Assembly (NCBI RefSeq): GCF_030540765.1
Contig: NZ_JAUOEL010000004.1
Location: 496,001 to 560,000, forward strand
Direction: 5' to 3'
From: Flavivirga jejuensis
Lineage (GTDB): Bacteria; Bacteroidota; Bacteroidia; Flavobacteriales; Flavobacteriaceae
Length of the DNA stretch: 64,000 bases
The position numbers and the translations under genes were made by a program. The notes under the pieces are model-generated. The model saw only the letters and a program-made list of their open reading frames with translations, did not search any database and was not told where the DNA came from. Positions 63,662 through 64,000 of the stretch are shown in pieces. Position 1 is the stretch's first letter. Each line of letters begins with the position of its first letter.

Positions 63662-64000
63662 TTATATTTTATTTAGTTCTTCAAGTTTTTGTTTAGAAAA
63701 GATAATCAACTCATTAAAAAATAGCGTAAATTCATTTTCGAATTCTTTGTAAAATTCTTCAAGTTCAACGACGGCTTCATGCATGCCAGATTTATTTTTT
63801 GTTTTTCTGTTCATACCATTCAATACTCTGGAGATACCATCTATGGAAGCATAACTAAGAAGCCAGTTATCAGCTATCATATGCGGCATCATTTTTTGTA
63901 TTCGTAAAGGGAGCAGGTCATAATGAGTTTCTAAAGAATTATAAAAATCAGCTACATATTTATGTAAAGGAACCGTACAGTATTTGCTCCAATTTTTGGC
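63662..64000 (-). CDS. hypothetical protein, 5' part beyond the window
   Basis: Open to the window edge on the minus strand: the last 112 codons of a larger gene. An ATG at 63892 is internal, since 36 more codons read through in frame to 64000 (AKNWSKYCTVPLHKYVADFY...). Helical, charged, with a C-terminal KQKLEELNKI. No family recognised. It ends 4 bp before the ggt start, so ggt is probably downstream in the same transcript. Confidence 0.6.
   Translation of the reverse strand, partial: AKNWSKYCTVPLHKYVADFYNSLETHYDLLPLRIQKMMPHMIADNWLLSYASIDGISRVLNGMNRKTKNKSGMHEAVVELEEFYKEFENEFTLFFNELIIFSKQKLEELNKI

Overview
The window is a low-GC chromosome segment from a member of the Bacteroidota, very probably a marine Flavobacteriaceae. 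The signs are the promoter form TTG-N~20-TAnnTTTG upstream of several genes, the VGIGTTTP-type secreted protein, DUF6520- and DUF6443-type proteins, fused E1 alpha/beta 2-oxoacid dehydrogenase, a close relative of the Vibrio SGLT sugar symporter, many lipoproteins and outer-membrane proteins, and RHS proteins of the Flavobacteriia type. I cannot name the genus from sequence alone.

Layout. 1-12 kb: fumarylacetoacetase (fahA), serine hydroxymethyltransferase (glyA), two surface proteins, then a galactose-use locus. That locus has a gntR-galM-galK-galT operon facing away from a sodium/sugar symporter, with a 23-bp palindrome between them. 12-16.3 kb: an accessory stretch that begins at tRNA-Arg(TCT). 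The tRNA 3' end and its terminator are repeated 2.04 kb downstream. Between the copies lie a small DUF6520-like peptide and a D-amino-acid-oxidase-like flavoprotein whose segments appear circularly permuted. After this come a dispersed ~190-bp repeat, a phage-like divergent switch (XRE repressor, two GAGTA-type operators, an 80-aa putative DNA-binding protein) and an interrupted small ORF. 16-30 kb: S9 peptidase, SDR, a TlpA-like lipoprotein without the CxxC, a YbiT-type ABC-F ATPase with a decayed second Walker A, DUF2007, a PAP2 phosphatase overlapping pheT, and a dienelactone hydrolase. 30-47.5 kb: a TPR histidine kinase/LytTR pair with an unknown leading gene, a winged-helix methyltransferase, fused E1, an M1-like protein without catalytic residues fused to a barrel-like domain, a LOG family protein, uvrA and a CAP-domain lipoprotein.

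48.1-61 kb is an RHS polymorphic-toxin locus on the minus strand. It holds a 1017-aa RHS protein, a lipocalin-like secreted protein, a 1463-aa DUF6443/RHS protein with a 200-aa variable tail, and a CPBP membrane protein in the immunity position. Downstream is an array of headless toxin tips and small membrane or secreted proteins. The modules are separated by four copies of a ~360-395-bp element plus two fragments. I read the element as a decayed, internally deleted relic of a REP-associated tyrosine transposase (RAYT, Y1_Tnp): translating it gives KYQF*QHHNKPIE and DWKYSNARNYQ fragments, and its ends are palindromic. The RAYT reading frame runs in frame into two headless tips, and one immunity-like gene is frameshifted in a homopolymer. 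This looks like a store of spare toxin/immunity cassettes punctuated by transposon relics, and it is the most unusual system in the window.

61-64 kb: a conserved membrane-anchored protein, gamma-glutamyltranspeptidase and a gene cut by the window edge.
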